A stretch of 64,000 nt of DNA from CAVRRZ01 sp963723745 (GCA_963723745.1 CAVRRZ010000006.1:124001-188000); one strand, 5' to 3'; numbered from the stretch's first letter, positions 52,077 through 62,846 are shown. Numbers and translations: made by a program. The notes: a model not told the origin generated them from the sequence alone.

Positions 52077-54395
52077 TCAGGGAACCGCGGCGTGTCGCGC
52101 GAGCACCCGGGCGGGTCGCTCGAGCCAGACCAGGAAGTCCCCCACCGGCATCGGCCGGGCGATGGACGTAGCCCTGGGCGACGTCGCATCCCAGGTCAGC
52201 CAGGCGTTGTGCGGTCGCCTCGTCCTCCACGCCCTCGGCCACGAGGCCCAGGCCCAGGTCGTGGGCGAGCGCGACAGTGTGCTTGACGATGGCCGCGGCG
52301 CGCGGGTCGCCGGACGACGTCGGAGGTCAGGCCGCGGTCGAGCTTGAGCTCGTCGGCGGGCAGGTGCCGCAGGTAGGCCAGCGAGCTGTAGCCGGTGCCG
52401 TAGTCGTCGATCGACGTCCGGACGCCGAGGCCGTCGCAGCTCGCCGAGCACCGCGCGGCCACGCTCCGGATCGGCCATGAGCGTGTCCTCGACCAGCTCC
52501 AGGGTGAGCGCTGCCGGCGGGCAGGCCGTGCCGCGCCAGGGCCCGCGCCACCTTCGACGGGCAGGTCGAGGTCGGTGACGTTGGCGGCCGACAGGTTGAC
52601 CGACACCGGCACCTGCCGGTCGGCCCACCACCGGGCGGTCGCCGCGAGCGCGAGCTCCAGGACGAGATCGGTGAGCGGGCGCAGCAGCCCGGCCTGCTCG
52701 GCGGCCGGCAGCAGCTCGGCGGGGGACAGCAGGCCGCGGGTCGGGTGCTGCCAGCGGACCAGGGCCTCGGCGCCGACGACGCGCGCCGTCGGCGAGGCGG
52801 ACCTGCGGCTGGAGGTGCACCTCGAGCTGGTCGTCGGTCAGCGCGACGCGCAGCTCCTCCATGGTCCGCAGCCGGTCGCCGCGTGCCGTCGTCCGGGTCG
52901 GGGACGTACACGTGCACGCCCTCCCGGGCGGCCTTCGCGGCGTACATCGCGACGTCGGCGCAGCGCAGCAGCTCCGGCGACGTCGCGGCGGGCACCGGAG
53001 CGGTGGCGACGCCGATGCTGACGCCGACGTGCAGCCGGACGCCCTCGACCGTGAACGGTTGGAGGATCCAGCTGCGCGCAGCCGCTGGGCGCGTTCCTGC
53101 GCCTCGTCGAGGCCCGCTCGGGCGAGCAGCACGGCGAACTCGTCGCCGCCCAGCCGGGCGAGCACGTCGCCGGGCGCGCAGAACGGGCTGCAGGCGCGGG
53201 CCGACCTGGCGCAGCAGCGCGTCACCGGCATGGTGCCCGAGGCTGTCGTTGACCTCCTTGAACCCGTCGAGGTCCAGCAGCAGCAGCGCCGCCGGCTCGC
53301 CGGGCCGACGCGGTCGTGGAGCACGCGCGGTCGCCTCCTCGAGCAGGGCCCGTCGGTTGGCCAGCCCGGTCAGCTCGTCGGTGCGCGCCTGCTGCTCGAT
53401 CTCGTTGAACGCCCGGACCTCGCGGAAGGTGATGGCCGTGCGGGTGATGGCGGCGAGCACGCAGCCGATGGCCAGCCAGGCCGCGGCCTGGGGCAGTCGC
53501 TCGCCCCAGCCCACGGCGAGGACGACGAGGCTGGCGACGTTGCACGCCAGCGGCAGCGCGAGCAGCCGCCAGCCGACGCGGGAGCGCTCGTCGCGGAGGG
53601 ACACGGCCGGGACCGGACGGGTCCGGGCGCCGTGCGGCGGCCAGGGCGACCAGGCAGATGCTGACGAGCCAGGTCAGCTCGAGCGGGCCGCCGTCGGTGT
53701 AGGCGCCCTGGACGGTGCGGGAGAACAGCACGACGTCCCCGACGAGGACGCAGCCCAGGGCGGCGGTGACCCGCACGAGGGTGCGGTCGAGGCGGATGCC
53801 GAGGATCGAGCCCGACCGCGACGAGGAGGGCCAGGAGGAGGACGTCGGTCACTGGCAGGGCCAGGTGCACGAGATCGACCGGCCGCCGGTCGACACCCGG
53901 GTCGAGGTACGGCCCGATGAGGAAGGCGACCCCGACGGCCGTGGCGCCCGAGGGCGCCGATCAGCGCCGTCGAGCCACATGCTGGGGTGGAACCGCGGGA
54001 CACGGGCGCGGATGAGCCCGACCACGGTGACGTAGAGCGTCAGGTAGCCGACCAGCGAGACGGCGTCGATCAGCACCGGGTAGGGGTCGTTGCCCTCGAC
54101 GCCCGCGGCGAGCGTGCGCGAGCCGTTCGCCAGCACGCTGAGCAGCAGGGCGACGGTGAGCGCCGTCCATGCGGTGCGCTCCGGCGGCACGCGGCGGGCC
54201 GCCTGCCAGCAGGCGGCCGCAGCGAACAGGTACGGGAGGTTGAACAGGCCGACGTCGTAGATGCGGTCCCACGCGGCACCGGTCGGGCCGGTCGCCGATG
54301 CCGGTGGCGAACAGCGCCACCGATGCGAGGGTGAGGAGCGGGAGAAGACGCGACCACGGCTCGTGTCGTCGGGTCACCTGCGGGTGTTGCTCCAC
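52077..54395 (-). CDS. Membrane GGDEF-EAL protein (frameshifted)
   Basis: About 772 residues. The start GTG 54395 is followed by a hydrophobic region of seven or eight spans. GGDEF domain: DELTGLANRRALLEEA, LLLDLDGFKEVNDSLGHHAG and RLGGDEFAVLLA, which is catalytically complete. EAL domain: LHLQPQVRLADG, G-A-E-A-L-V-R-W, PVSVNLSAANVTDLDLP, DDYGTGYSSLAYLR and a C-terminal VAEGVEDEATAQ, also with the main metal ligands. It could make or degrade c-di-GMP. At least five shifts occur. Confidence 0.83.
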
Positions 54396-54519
54396 CGTCG
54401 TGTCATCGGCCGGGAACGGCGTCCGGTCAAAGCCGGTGGTGTCGGTGCCCCCCCGGAGGGGTGAGCTCTGCGACGGCCTGCCGTCGCGGGCTCGGGCGGA
54501 CCCGGCCGTCGCCGCGCGG

Positions 54520-54525
54520 TAGGAT
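54520..54525 (+). promoter_or_regulatory. Candidate -10 element of the leuS transcript
   Basis: TAGGAT matches TAnnAT and ends 7 bases before the leader-peptide GTG. This spacing suggests a leaderless start. No good -35 is seen. Confidence 0.45.
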
Positions 54526-54532
54526 CGGCTCC

Positions 54533-54568
54533 GTGACCTGGCGGCTCCTGCTTCGCCGGCCGTGCTGA
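54533..54568 (+). CDS. Leucine-rich leader peptide of leuS
   Basis: GTG 54533 to TGA encodes an 11-residue peptide, M-T-W-R-L-L-L-R-R-P-C, with three Leu codons in a row (CTC CTG CTT). It is followed by a hairpin (54559-54591) and a T-run terminator (54593-54618) before leuS. This is the layout of ribosome-mediated attenuation: scarce Leu-tRNA would stall the ribosome and favour read-through into leuS. Confidence 0.6.
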   Translation: MTWRLLLRRPC

Positions 54569-54591
54569 TCTGACGCGTCGGACAGCACGGC
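54559..54591 (+). promoter_or_regulatory. Stem in the leuS leader (pause/antiterminator candidate)
   Basis: GCCGTGCTG (54559-54567) pairs with CAGCACGGC (54583-54591). It overlaps the last leader codons, so ribosome position would decide whether it forms. Confidence 0.5.
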
Positions 54592-54592
54592 G

Positions 54593-54618
54593 ACCCCTCC
54601 TGCGTGAGGGGTTTTTTT
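54593..54618 (+). terminator. Intrinsic terminator in the leuS leader
   Basis: CCCCTC pairs with GAGGGG (loop CTGCGT) followed by seven T residues. The only clear T-run terminator in the window, placed 39 bases before leuS, so it must be conditional. Confidence 0.75.
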
Positions 54619-54656
54619 CTGCCCGCCGGCACCAGCGACCCCGAGGAGCACCCACG

Positions 54657-57577
54657 ATGAGCCAGACGGCCAGACCAGCCGAACGCCGGACCCGGGCGTC
54701 GACGGCGTCCCGCCGCACCGCTACACGCCGGCGCTGGCGCAGCCGATCGAGCTCGCGCTGGCAGGACCGCTGGGAGGCCGAGGGCACGTTCCACACGCCC
54801 GAACCCGACCGGCCGGCTGAGCGACGGGCTTCGAGCAGGTCGCCGACCGGCCCAAGTACTTCGTGATGGACATGTTCCCGTACCCCTCGGGCGCCGGGCT
54901 GCACGTCGGGCCACCCGCTGGGCTACCTGGGCACCGACGTCACCAGCCGGTTCCGCCGGATGGACGGCGACAACGTCCTGCACCCGATGGGCTACGACGC
55001 CTTCGGCCTGCCCGCCGAGCAGTTCGCCGTCCAGACCGGGCAGCACCCGCGGATCACCACCGAGGCAGAACATCGCCGCGATCAAGCGCGCAGCTGCGCC
55101 GGCTGGGCGTGGACCACGACGACCGGCGGTCGTTCGCCACGATCGACCCGGGCTACTACAAGTGGACCCAGTGGATCTTCCTGCAGATCTTCGGGTCCTG
55201 GTTCGACGACTGCCGCCGGCAAGGCCCGGCCGATCGAGGCGCTGGTCACCGAGCTGGACGCGGGCACGCGCGAGCCGGCGCCGGGCACCAACCCGTCCGG
55301 CCGGCCCTGGGCCGAGCTGGACGACGTCGAGAAGCGCAAGGTCGTCGACGCGCACCGGCTGGCCTACCTGCACCAGGCGCCGGTCAACTGGTGCCCGGGG
55401 CTGGGCACGGTGCTCTCCAACGAGGAGGTCACGGCCGACGGTCGATCCGAGCGCGGCAACTTCCCGGTGTTCCGGCGTCCGCTGACCCAGTGGATGATGC
55501 GGATCACCGCCTACGCCGACCGGCTGCTGGACGACCTGGACCGGCTGGACTGGTCGGACTCGCTGAAACTGATGCAGCGCAACTGGATCGGCCGCTCGAC
55601 CGGCGCACGGATCGGGTTCTCGGCCGGCGACGAGGTCGTCGAGGTCTTCACCACCCGTCCGGACACGCTGTTCGGTGCCACGTACATGGTGCTGGCGCCC
55701 GAGCACCCGCTGGTCGACGCGCTGACGGCGGCGGCCTGGCCCGACGGCGTCGACCCGCGGTGGACCGGTGGGGCGGCGACCCCCGCCGAGGCCGTGGCGG
55801 CCTACCAGCCGGCAGGCCTCGCGCCGCTCGGAGCTGGAGCGGCAGACGCGAGGGCCGCGACAAGACCGGCGTGTGGCTCGGCGTCGACCGCGGTCAACCC
55901 GGTCAACGGCCGGGAGCTGCCGGTGTTCATCGCCGACTACGTGCTGATCGGCTACGGCACCGGCGCGATCATGGCCGTGCCCGGTGAGGACGTCCGCGAC
56001 TTCGAGTTCGCGGACCGGTTCGGCCTGCCGGTGATCCGGACCGTGCAGCCGCCGGAGGACTTCGCCGGCGGCGCGTACACCGGCGCCGGCCCGATGATCA
56101 ACTCGGCGAACGACGAGATCTCGCTGGACGGCCTGGACAAGGCCACGGCGATCGCGACCATCACCGACTGGCTGGTGGAGCACGGCCACGGCGAGGCGAC
56201 CACCACCTACAAGCTGCGCGACTGGCTGTTCAGCCGGCAGCGCTACTGGGGCGAGCCGTTCCCGATCGTCTACGACGAGAACGACCTGCCGGTCGCCGTG
56301 CCGCAGTCGATGCTGCCGGTGCTGCTGCCCGAGGTCGACGACTACTCGCCGAAGACCTTCGCCGACGACGACGCCGACTCCGCCCCGGAGCCGCCGCTGT
56401 CGCGGGCGACCGAGTGGACGACGGTCGAGCTCGACCTGGGCGACGGGCCGAAGACCTACCGCCGCGAGACCAACACCATGCCCAACTGGGCCGGGTCGTG
56501 CTGGTACTACCTGCGCTACCTGGACCCGGGTGACGACTCGCAGATGGTCGACCCCGAACTGGAGCGCTACTGGCTGGGACCGCGGAGCGAGGGGGACTCC
56601 GCCGGGGTGAAGGACCCGGGCGGCGTCGACCTGTACGTCGGCGGGGTCGAGCACGCCGTCCTGCACCTGCTGTACGCCCGGTTCTGGCACAAGGTGCTGC
56701 ACGACCTGGGCTACGTCTCCAGCGAGGAGCCGTTCCGCCGACTGGTCAACCAGGGCTACATCTCCGCCTACGCCTACACCGACGAGCGTGGCTTCTACGT
56801 GCCCGCCGCCGAGGTCGAGGAGAAGGACGGACAGTTCTTCTTCGAGGGCAACCCGGTCAACCGCGAGTACGGGAAGATCGGCAAGAGCCTCAAGAACATG
56901 GTCACGCCCGACGAGATGATCGGCGCGTACGGCGCCGACACCTTCCGGGTCTACGAGATGTCGACCGGCCCGCTGGACCAGTCGCGGCCCTGGGAGACCA
57001 AGGCCGTCGTCGGGTCGCAGCGGCTGCTGCAGCGGATCTGGCGCGTGGTCGTCGACGAGGAGACCGGAGCGGTCCGGGCCGCGGACGTCGAGCCCGGCGA
57101 GCAGACGCTGCGCGCGCTGCACCGGACGATCGCCGGGGTCCGTGACGGGTTCTCCACGCTGCGGTTCAACATCGCCATCGCCCGGATCACCGAGCTGACC
57201 AACCACCTCACGTCGGCGTACGGCGCCGATCGGCCGGTGCCGCGGTCCGTGGCCGAGCCGCTGGTGCTGCTGGTGGCCCCCCTCGCCCCGCACATGTCGC
57301 CGAGGAGATGTGGTCGCGCCTCGGCCACGGGTCGTCGCTGGCCTGGCACCCGTTCCCGGTCGCCGACGAGCGCTGGCTGGTCGAGGACACCGTGCAGGTC
57401 GCCGTCCAGGTCAACGGCAAGGTGCGGGCGCAGGTGAGCGTGCCGGCCGATGCCGACGCCGCGGCCCTGGAGGCGGCTGCGCGTTCCGACGAGCGGATCG
57501 CGGGCTACCTCGACGGGGCGACCGTGCGCCGCGTCGTCGCCGTCCCTGGTCGGCTGGTCAACTTCGTGCTCGGGTAG
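54657..57577 (+). CDS. leuS: Leucyl-tRNA synthetase (frameshifted)
   Basis: Class Ia synthetase charging tRNA-Leu, about 973 residues. Pieces: WQDRWEAEGTFHT, YFVMDMFPYPSGAGLHVG (HIGH region), NVLHPMGYDAFGLPAEQFAV, editing domain with TTRPDTLFGATYMVLAPEHPL, LPVFIADYVLIGYGTGAIMAVP, WAGSCWYYLRYLDP and the KMSKS equivalent KIGKSLKNMVTPDE. The C-terminal end is VPGRLVNFVLG. At least six shifts, mainly in the first 700 bases, near 55840 and near 57295. ATG 54657 follows GAGGAG. An essential gene, so the shifts must be errors. Confidence 0.92.
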
Positions 57578-57591
57578 CACCGCCCCTGCCC

Positions 57592-57628
57592 GCTCGCCGC
57601 GAGGCCGGCATCATGCCGGTCGGCGAGC
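57592..57628. terminator. Two-way hairpin between leuS and the methyltransferase gene
   Basis: GCTCGCCG and CGGCGAGC enclose a second stem GCCGGC/GCCGGT. It lies between convergent stops and overlaps the end of the reverse-strand gene. Confidence 0.6.
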
Positions 57629-58372
57629 CCTCAGCACGGTTCCACCGCGCTCGTCGTCGCTGCGGACGTCGGGCCGCAGTCCGGCCCGCCTGGCTGCGGC
57701 GGCGAGCAGCGGCGCCTGGTCGATGCCGCACTCCACGAGCAGGACGCCCCCCGGCGCGAGCCAGCCCGGCGCCCCGGCCACCACCCGGCGCGCCACGTCG
57801 GTCCCGTCGCGGCCGCCGTCGAGCGCCGTGCGCGGCTCGTGGTCGCGCGCCTCGGGGGGCATGAGCGCGATCGCATCGGTCGGCACGTACGGGGCGTTGG
57901 CGACGAGCACGTCGACCTGCCCGGCGAGGTCGGCCGGCAGCGCGTCGTAGAGGTCGCCCTGGTGGACGGCGCTGCCCGGCAGGTTGCGTCGCGCGCACCG
58001 GACCGCCCGGGCGTCGATGTCGGCGGCGTGCAGCCGCAGGCCGGGCTCCGCCTCGCGGAGGACGGCACCGACGGCTCCGGACCCGCAGCACAGGTCGACC
58101 ACGACGGCGCGGGGTCCGGTCCCGCTCCGGACCGCGGCGAGGGCGCGCTCGACGAGGAGGGCGGTGCGGGTCCGGGGCACGAAGACACCCGGCTCGACGA
58201 CCAGGCGGACGCCGCAGAAGTCCACCCAGCCGACCAGCTGCTCCAGCGGTTCCCCGCCCACGCGGCGGGCGACCAGCGCGTCGAGGTGGTCGGCCGTCGT
58301 CGAGGCGGCCATCAGGAGCCCTGCCTCGTCCTCGGCGAACACGCAGCCGCCGGCACGCAACCGGGCGACCAC
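57611..58372 (-). CDS. PrmC-like putative protein (glutamine-N5) methyltransferase
   Basis: A 253-residue SAM methyltransferase. VVVDLCCGSGAVGAVL is the SAM loop, and VDVLVANAPYVPTDAI replaces the usual N-P-P-Y by N-A-P-Y, as in the actinobacterial PrmC-related subfamily of unknown substrate (TIGR03704 type). ALDGGRDGTDVARRVVAGAP and GGVLLVECG follow. GTG 58372 (VARLRAGGCVFAEDEAGLL) fits the family N-terminus. Release-factor methylation is not proven. It lies 25 bases after lipB on the same strand. Confidence 0.8.
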   Translation of the reverse strand: MVARLRAGGCVFAEDEAGLLMAASTTADHLDALVARRVGGEPLEQLVGWVDFCGVRLVVEPGVFVPRTRTALLVERALAAVRSGTGPRAVVVDLCCGSGAVGAVLREAEPGLRLHAADIDARAVRCARRNLPGSAVHQGDLYDALPADLAGQVDVLVANAPYVPTDAIALMPPEARDHEPRTALDGGRDGTDVARRVVAGAPGWLAPGGVLLVECGIDQAPLLAAAARRAGLRPDVRSDDERGGTVLRARRPA

Positions 58373-58397
58373 GGTCTCGGTGCCCGGGCGCCCCCGT

Positions 58398-59063
58398 TCA
58401 GGCGGCGGAGGCACCGGCCCCCGCGGGATCGAGCACCCGGCGCATCGCTGCCTCGACCGCGTCGATGACCTCGTCGACACCCACGTTCCGGCCCAGCTCG
58501 GCCGAGAGCGAGGTGACGCCGGCGTCGGCGATGCCGCAGGGGACGATCGCGCCGAACGCGGCGAGGTCGGGGTCGCAGTTGAGGGCGAAGCCGTGCATGG
58601 TGACGCCCCGCGCCACGCGGACGCCGATCGCGGCGATCTTGCGCTCCGGCCGGCCGGCACCGCCCGGCGGATCGGCGGGGACCCAGACCCCGCTGCGCCC
58701 GTCGACGCGGTCGGTGGCCAGGCCCAGGTCCGCGCAGACCTCGATCAGGGCGGCCTCCAGCCGGCGGACGTGCGCCACGACGTCGACCGGATCGGGCAGC
58801 GCGACGATCGGGTAGCCGACCAGCTGGCCGGGGCCGTGCCAGGTGATCTTGCCGCCGCGGTCGACGTCGATGACCGGCGTGCCGTCGAACGGGCGCTCGT
58901 GCGGCTCGGTCCGCCGTCCGGCCGTGTAGACCGACGGGTGTTCGAGCAGCAGCAGCGTGTCGGCGCCGTCTCCGTCGACGCGGGCCGCGTGGAGCTCGCG
59001 CTGCCGGGCCCACGCCTCCTCGTAGGGGACGGTGCCGGCACGGATCACTTGGAGCATGCTCAC
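58398..59063 (-). CDS. lipB: Octanoyl-[ACP]:protein octanoyltransferase
   Basis: An intact 221-residue enzyme that moves octanoate from ACP to lipoyl domains, the step before LipA. LLLLEHPSVYTAGRRT, RGGKITWHGPGQLVGYPIV with the catalytic region, RKIAAIGVRVARGVTMHGFALN with the Lys-x-x-x-Gly-x-x loop and VPCGIADAGVTSL with the conserved Cys are present. GTG 59063 or ATG 59057 can start it. Together with lipA and sucB it forms the lipoylation group. Confidence 0.93.
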   Translation of the reverse strand: MSMLQVIRAGTVPYEEAWARQRELHAARVDGDGADTLLLLEHPSVYTAGRRTEPHERPFDGTPVIDVDRGGKITWHGPGQLVGYPIVALPDPVDVVAHVRRLEAALIEVCADLGLATDRVDGRSGVWVPADPPGGAGRPERKIAAIGVRVARGVTMHGFALNCDPDLAAFGAIVPCGIADAGVTSLSAELGRNVGVDEVIDAVEAAMRRVLDPAGAGASAA

Positions 59064-59150
59064 GGCGACCAGCCTAGAACCCTGCCCGGCCGTTCCCCGT
59101 CTGCCGGGGCAGCCGGCGGGGGCTGCCCCAGGAGTCCGGCGAGGCGGAGC

Positions 59151-59885
59151 TCACGCCAGGCGTCGCGGCTCGATGCGGGTCTCCACCGCTGCGCCGTCGG
59201 CACCGCGTTCGACGTGGTAGGCCGCGACGTCCGGCCGGTCCGCGACGGCCTCGACCAGCTCGGTGCCTCGGTAGACCAGTCCGACGCCGTCGTCGGTCGC
59301 GTGCCCGCCCGGCAGGACCCCGTCGGCGACGAGCCGGTGGTAGAGCGGACGACGTTGCTCCTCCGAGTCGTAGTGCACGCCGTTGCTCGTCGGGATCAAC
59401 CCCAGTCCGTTCGTGACCGGCCGCAGATCCGGTCCGTAGGAATCGGTGGTGCCACCGACGTGCCAGCACAGCGACCCGGCCGAGACGCCGCCGAGGACCA
59501 CCCCGGAGCGCCAGCACTCCGCCAGGACGTCGTCGAGACCGTGCACCCGCCAGACCGCCAGCAGGTTGGCCACGCTCCCACCGCCCACCCAGATGACGTC
59601 CTGCGCCAGGAGGTGGGCGCGCGGATCGGCCACGGTCGGCATCGGGAAGAGGCTCAGATGGCTGACGTCGACCACGCCGCCGGCGAAGGCGCCGTACACC
59701 CCGGCGACCCGGACCGGATCGTCCCCGGTGGCCGTGCCCAGGTAGCACAGGCGGGGGCGCGCGGGCCGTCCGGCCAGCTCGAAGGCGAGATCGAACACGG
59801 GGCCGGGGGCCCAGTCGTAGGGGCCCCGGCCCCGGCCGGAGAAGCCCATGCTCGTGGCCAGGACGGTGGGTGCGGTGGCGGGCAT
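59151..59885 (-). CDS. Peptidase E / cyanophycinase-like serine hydrolase (S51 family)
   Basis: An intact 244-residue protein. The nucleophile elbow is VLGGVSAGSLCWHVGG; VIWVGGGSVANLLAVWR precedes it and a His lies in VLPGGHATDDGVGLV. S51 enzymes cleave Asp-X dipeptides or cyanophycin. The ATG is directly adjacent to the stop of the small ORF upstream (TGA then ATG). Confidence 0.83.
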   Translation of the reverse strand: MPATAPTVLATSMGFSGRGRGPYDWAPGPVFDLAFELAGRPARPRLCYLGTATGDDPVRVAGVYGAFAGGVVDVSHLSLFPMPTVADPRAHLLAQDVIWVGGGSVANLLAVWRVHGLDDVLAECWRSGVVLGGVSAGSLCWHVGGTTDSYGPDLRPVTNGLGLIPTSNGVHYDSEEQRRPLYHRLVADGVLPGGHATDDGVGLVYRGTELVEAVADRPDVAAYHVERGADGAAVETRIEPRRLA

Positions 59886-60062
59886 TCAGGCGGCTTCCGG
59901 ACGCAGCGGGCGGGACGGGCGCAGCGTACGGAGCGCGGCCCGGGCGGTCTGCGCTCCGGGGGCCCTCGCGCCCTGGAGGGACACCGCCGCCGACGACCTC
60001 GCCGGCTCGGCGCCGACCACGCCCATCGGGGCGGGGGAGGGGGTTGCCCCGGTCTCGGTCAT
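59886..60062 (-). CDS. Possible small ORF upstream of the peptidase gene
   Basis: A 58-residue Ala/Pro/Arg-rich ORF (TETGATPSPAPMGVVGAEP) from ATG 60062, ending immediately before the peptidase start. No domain, signal or membrane span. Its tight fit suggests an operon, but GC-rich DNA often gives such ORFs by chance. Confidence 0.3.
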   Translation of the reverse strand: MTETGATPSPAPMGVVGAEPARSSAAVSLQGARAPGAQTARAALRTLRPSRPLRPEAA

Positions 60063-60182
60063 CGCCGTCGAACCTAGGCGATCGCCGTGACCGGTGATCC
60101 CTGACCGCGGGGACTGTGGACGCCGGTCCAGCCTGTGGACAACCGCCCGGGGCGGTCGCCTTCCGGATCTACCGTGGCCGCC

Positions 60183-61802
60183 ATGCCTCCCGCCCACGCA
60201 GCGCCCGTTCCGCCTCAGGTGCCCGGCTACACGCTGCAGGAACTGCTCGGTCGCGGGGGGTCGGGCGAGGTCTGGCGTGCCGAGCCCCGTGGCGGGGGTA
60301 CGGCGGTGGCGGTCAAGGTGCTGGTGGCCGGTGACCCCGAGCGCCAGGCCCGCGAGGCCGCTCTGCTCGGCGAGCTCGACCACCCCCATCTGGTGCGGCT
60401 GCATCGAGGTGGTGCACCAGCCCAGCCGCGGCGGGGCGCCGCGCGTGGCGCTCGTCCTCGACCTGCTGGCCGGAGGCAGCCTGGGCGCGCTGCTCGGCCG
60501 GCGCGGCCGGCTTCGGCCGGGCGAGGTGGTCACGGCCATCGCCCCGGTGGCCGCGGCGCTCGCCCACGCGCACGACCACGGCGTCGTCCACGGCGACCTG
60601 TCCCCGGGCAACATCGTGTTCACCGCCGAAGGGCGGCCCGTGCTCACCGACCTCGGCGTCGCCCGGGTGCTCGGCGAGGCAGCGGCGGACCAGGTCACGC
60701 CGGCCTACGTCGACCCCACCGTCGCGCGGGGTGGAGCGCCGGGCCCGGCGTCCGACGTCTTCGGCGTCGCGGCGGCCGCCTTCCACGCCCTGACCGGCGT
60801 CGCCCCGTGGAACGCGTGCCACGCCCGGTCGACACGCTGGCGGTGGCCGCCGACGGCCAGCTGCCCGACCTGGCCGAGCTGGCCCCCGAGGCACCCGCCG
60901 GAGCTGCATGGCGGTGATCGCACGGGGCCTGGCAGCCGATCCGCACGACGCGGCTCGGCGGCCGCCTTCGCGCTCGACCTGCGGCACGCCTGCCGGCCCG
61001 AGCCGGTTCGGCTGCTGGGCGTCGCCGCGCCGAGCACGGCGCCACGGCCCGCGCACCGAGCTGACCCACCAGGTGCCCGGCCGTCGGCCACGACCTGCCC
61101 CCGTGATCGTCGCGACGACCGGAGACGGCGGCCCCTGGCGTGCCCTGCGCCGGATCCGCCGGACGACGACGGGAGTCGGCGTACGACGGCGGGCCGGCGC
61201 CGCCGCACTCGTGCTCGCGGTGGGCTGCGGGGCCGTGTGGCTCACGGCTCCCTGGGAGGCCCCCGGCCCGACCCCGGGGAGCGCGGCGGACGAGACCGCG
61301 GAGTCGGGGGTTCCGGCGGCCGAAGTCCGAGCGGCCGACGTCTCGGTCGCAGCAGGGGCGGCGCCGACCGGGACGTCGACCGGCCCCCCCGTGACGCCGC
61401 GATCCACGGCGGAGTGGCAGCAGCTGCTCGACGACCTGTACGCGTTGCGCGCGGAGGCCTTCGCGACGGGCCGGACCGAGCCGCTGGCAGCGGTGTACGC
61501 CGCCGGCAGTCCGCTGGCCCGGTCGGACGAGCAGCAGGTCGCGGCACTCGACACGGCCGGCGAAAGGCTGCGTGGCTTCCGTCCACGGGTGGTCACGGTG
61601 GAGGACGTGGCGGGGACCGGGGATCGGCGGGAGCTGCGTCTGGTGGACCGGTGGGCCGGCCTACGAGGTCGTCCCGGCCACGGACGCCGACGGGCCGGCG
61701 CTGCGGGAGGCTGCGGCCCGCGGCGGAGACCGCCGTCCGCATGGTGCTGGTCCGGTCCGACGGCGGGCTGGCGGATCGAGGAGCGCGCAGCGGCTGGGGT
61801 GA
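60183..61802 (+). CDS. PknB-like Ser/Thr protein kinase with extracytoplasmic domain (frameshifted)
   Basis: About 540 residues. Kinase domain: YTLQELLGRGGSGEVWRAE (P-loop), VAVKVL (Lys), VVHGDLSPGNIVF (catalytic Asp; H-G-D instead of H-R-D), LTDLGVARVL (D-L-G for D-F-G), and ASDVFGVAAAAFHALTG. A juxtamembrane linker leads to one span near 61190-61240 (AGAAALVLAVGCGAVW), then an outside domain of about 190 residues (TAEWQQLLDDLYALRAEAFA) that may sense a ligand. Shifts occur near 60405, 60825, 60905 and 61660. The end is unsure (61802 or 61867). Confidence 0.8.
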
Positions 61803-61806
61803 GCCG

Positions 61807-62718
61807 TCAGCGGCGTTCCAGCGCGACACGGAGCGCCTCGGCCAGGTCGGTCTCGGCGAACCGGTAGCCCGACTTCGAGCAGGCGGGACGGGCAGGGCCC
61901 GCTGCCCACCGACCACGCTGGAGCGGCCGAACTCGCGAGTGCGAGGTTGAGCGCGAACGCGGGCACGGGGAGCACCGCGGGACGGCGGACGACGTGCGCC
62001 GAGGGCCCGGGTGAACTCGGCGTTGGTCACCGGTTCCGGCGCGGTCAGGTTGACCGGTCCCGAGACGTCGGCGGTGAGCAGGTGCCGGATGCGCGCCGAC
62101 CTCGTCGGCCAGGCTGATCCACGGCCAGTACTGGCGGCCGGAGCCGATCCGGCCGCCCAGCCCGAGCCGGAACACCAGCCCGAGGACCTTCAGCAGCGGC
62201 GCCCCCCGTGCGATGACCAGGCCGGTGCGCAGGTGCACCACCCGCACCCCCGCGGCCTGCGCCGACGACGTCGCCGCCTCCCACCGAGCCGGCAGCTCGG
62301 CCATGAAGCCGGTGCCCGGCGGTGCGTCCTCGTCGATCGGCCGGTCGCCGGTGTCGCCGTAGAAGCTGACACCGGACCCCGACAGCAGGGCCCGGGGCCG
62401 GCCGGGATCGGACTCGGCTGCCGTGGCCAGCGCGTCGCTGATGGTCAGCGTCGAGTCGACCCGGCTCGACAGCAGTCGCTGCTCGTACGCCGGCGTCCAC
62501 GGCCGCGGCGCGAACGACGCGCCGGCCAGGTTGATCACCGCATCGACGTCGCGCAGCACCGCCGGGTCGATGCGCCGGTGCTGGGGGTCCCACCGGTGCT
62601 CGTCGGCCGTGCGGGGCGTCCGCCGGACCAGCCGGATGACCTCGTGACCGTCGGTCGTCAGCCGGTCGACCAGCGCCCGGCCGATGACGCCGGACGACCC
62701 GGTGATCGCGATCTTCAT
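61807..62718 (-). CDS. TIGR01777-family NAD-dependent epimerase-like protein (frameshifted)
   Basis: About 303 residues of the SDR39U1/YfcH type. KIAITGSSGVIGRALVDRL is the NAD loop; AVINLAGASFAPRPWTPAYEQRLLSSRV and SGSGVSFYGDTGD are family signatures; LGLGGRIGSGRQYWPWISLADEV closes the first part. After a shift near 62094 it continues with G-P-V-N-L-T-A-P-E-P-V-T-N-A-E-F-T. Commonly located next to sucB and lipB. Substrate unknown. Confidence 0.82.
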   Translation of the reverse strand: MKIAITGSSGVIGRALVDRLTTDGHEVIRLVRRTPRTADEHRWDPQHRRIDPAVLRDVDAVINLAGASFAPRPWTPAYEQRLLSSRVDSTLTISDALATAAESDPGRPRALLSGSGVSFYGDTGDRPIDEDAPPGTGFMAELPARWEAATSSAQAAGVRVVHLRTGLVIARGAPLLKVLGLVFRLGLGGRIGSGRQYWPWISLADEVGAHPAPAHRRRLGTGQPDRAGTGDQRRVHPGPRRTSSAVPRCSPCPRSRSTSHSRVRPLQRGRWAAGPARPACSKSGYRFAETDLAEALRVALERR

Positions 62719-62794
62719 ACCCAGTCCTTCCGGGACGACGGCCGGCTCGGATGCGCGCGAGGCCGCACGCCGGCCGACGGGTCGGCCGGAGCGA

Positions 62795-62829
62795 CAGCGG
62801 GGACGCCGGCTGTGCCGGCGTCCCCGCTG
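62795..62829 (-). terminator. Strong hairpin downstream of the E2 gene
   Basis: A perfect 16-pair stem (62795-62810 with 62814-62829) with loop TGT, 18 bases after the E2 stop; probable terminator. Confidence 0.7.
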
Positions 62830-62846
62830 CGGTCACTCCGTCCGGG

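Noticed and set aside
53961..57293. Reverse-strand ORF of 1,110 codons across leuS
   Set aside because: A shadow of the GC-rich leuS and GGDEF-EAL genes; the plus strand contains all LeuRS motifs.
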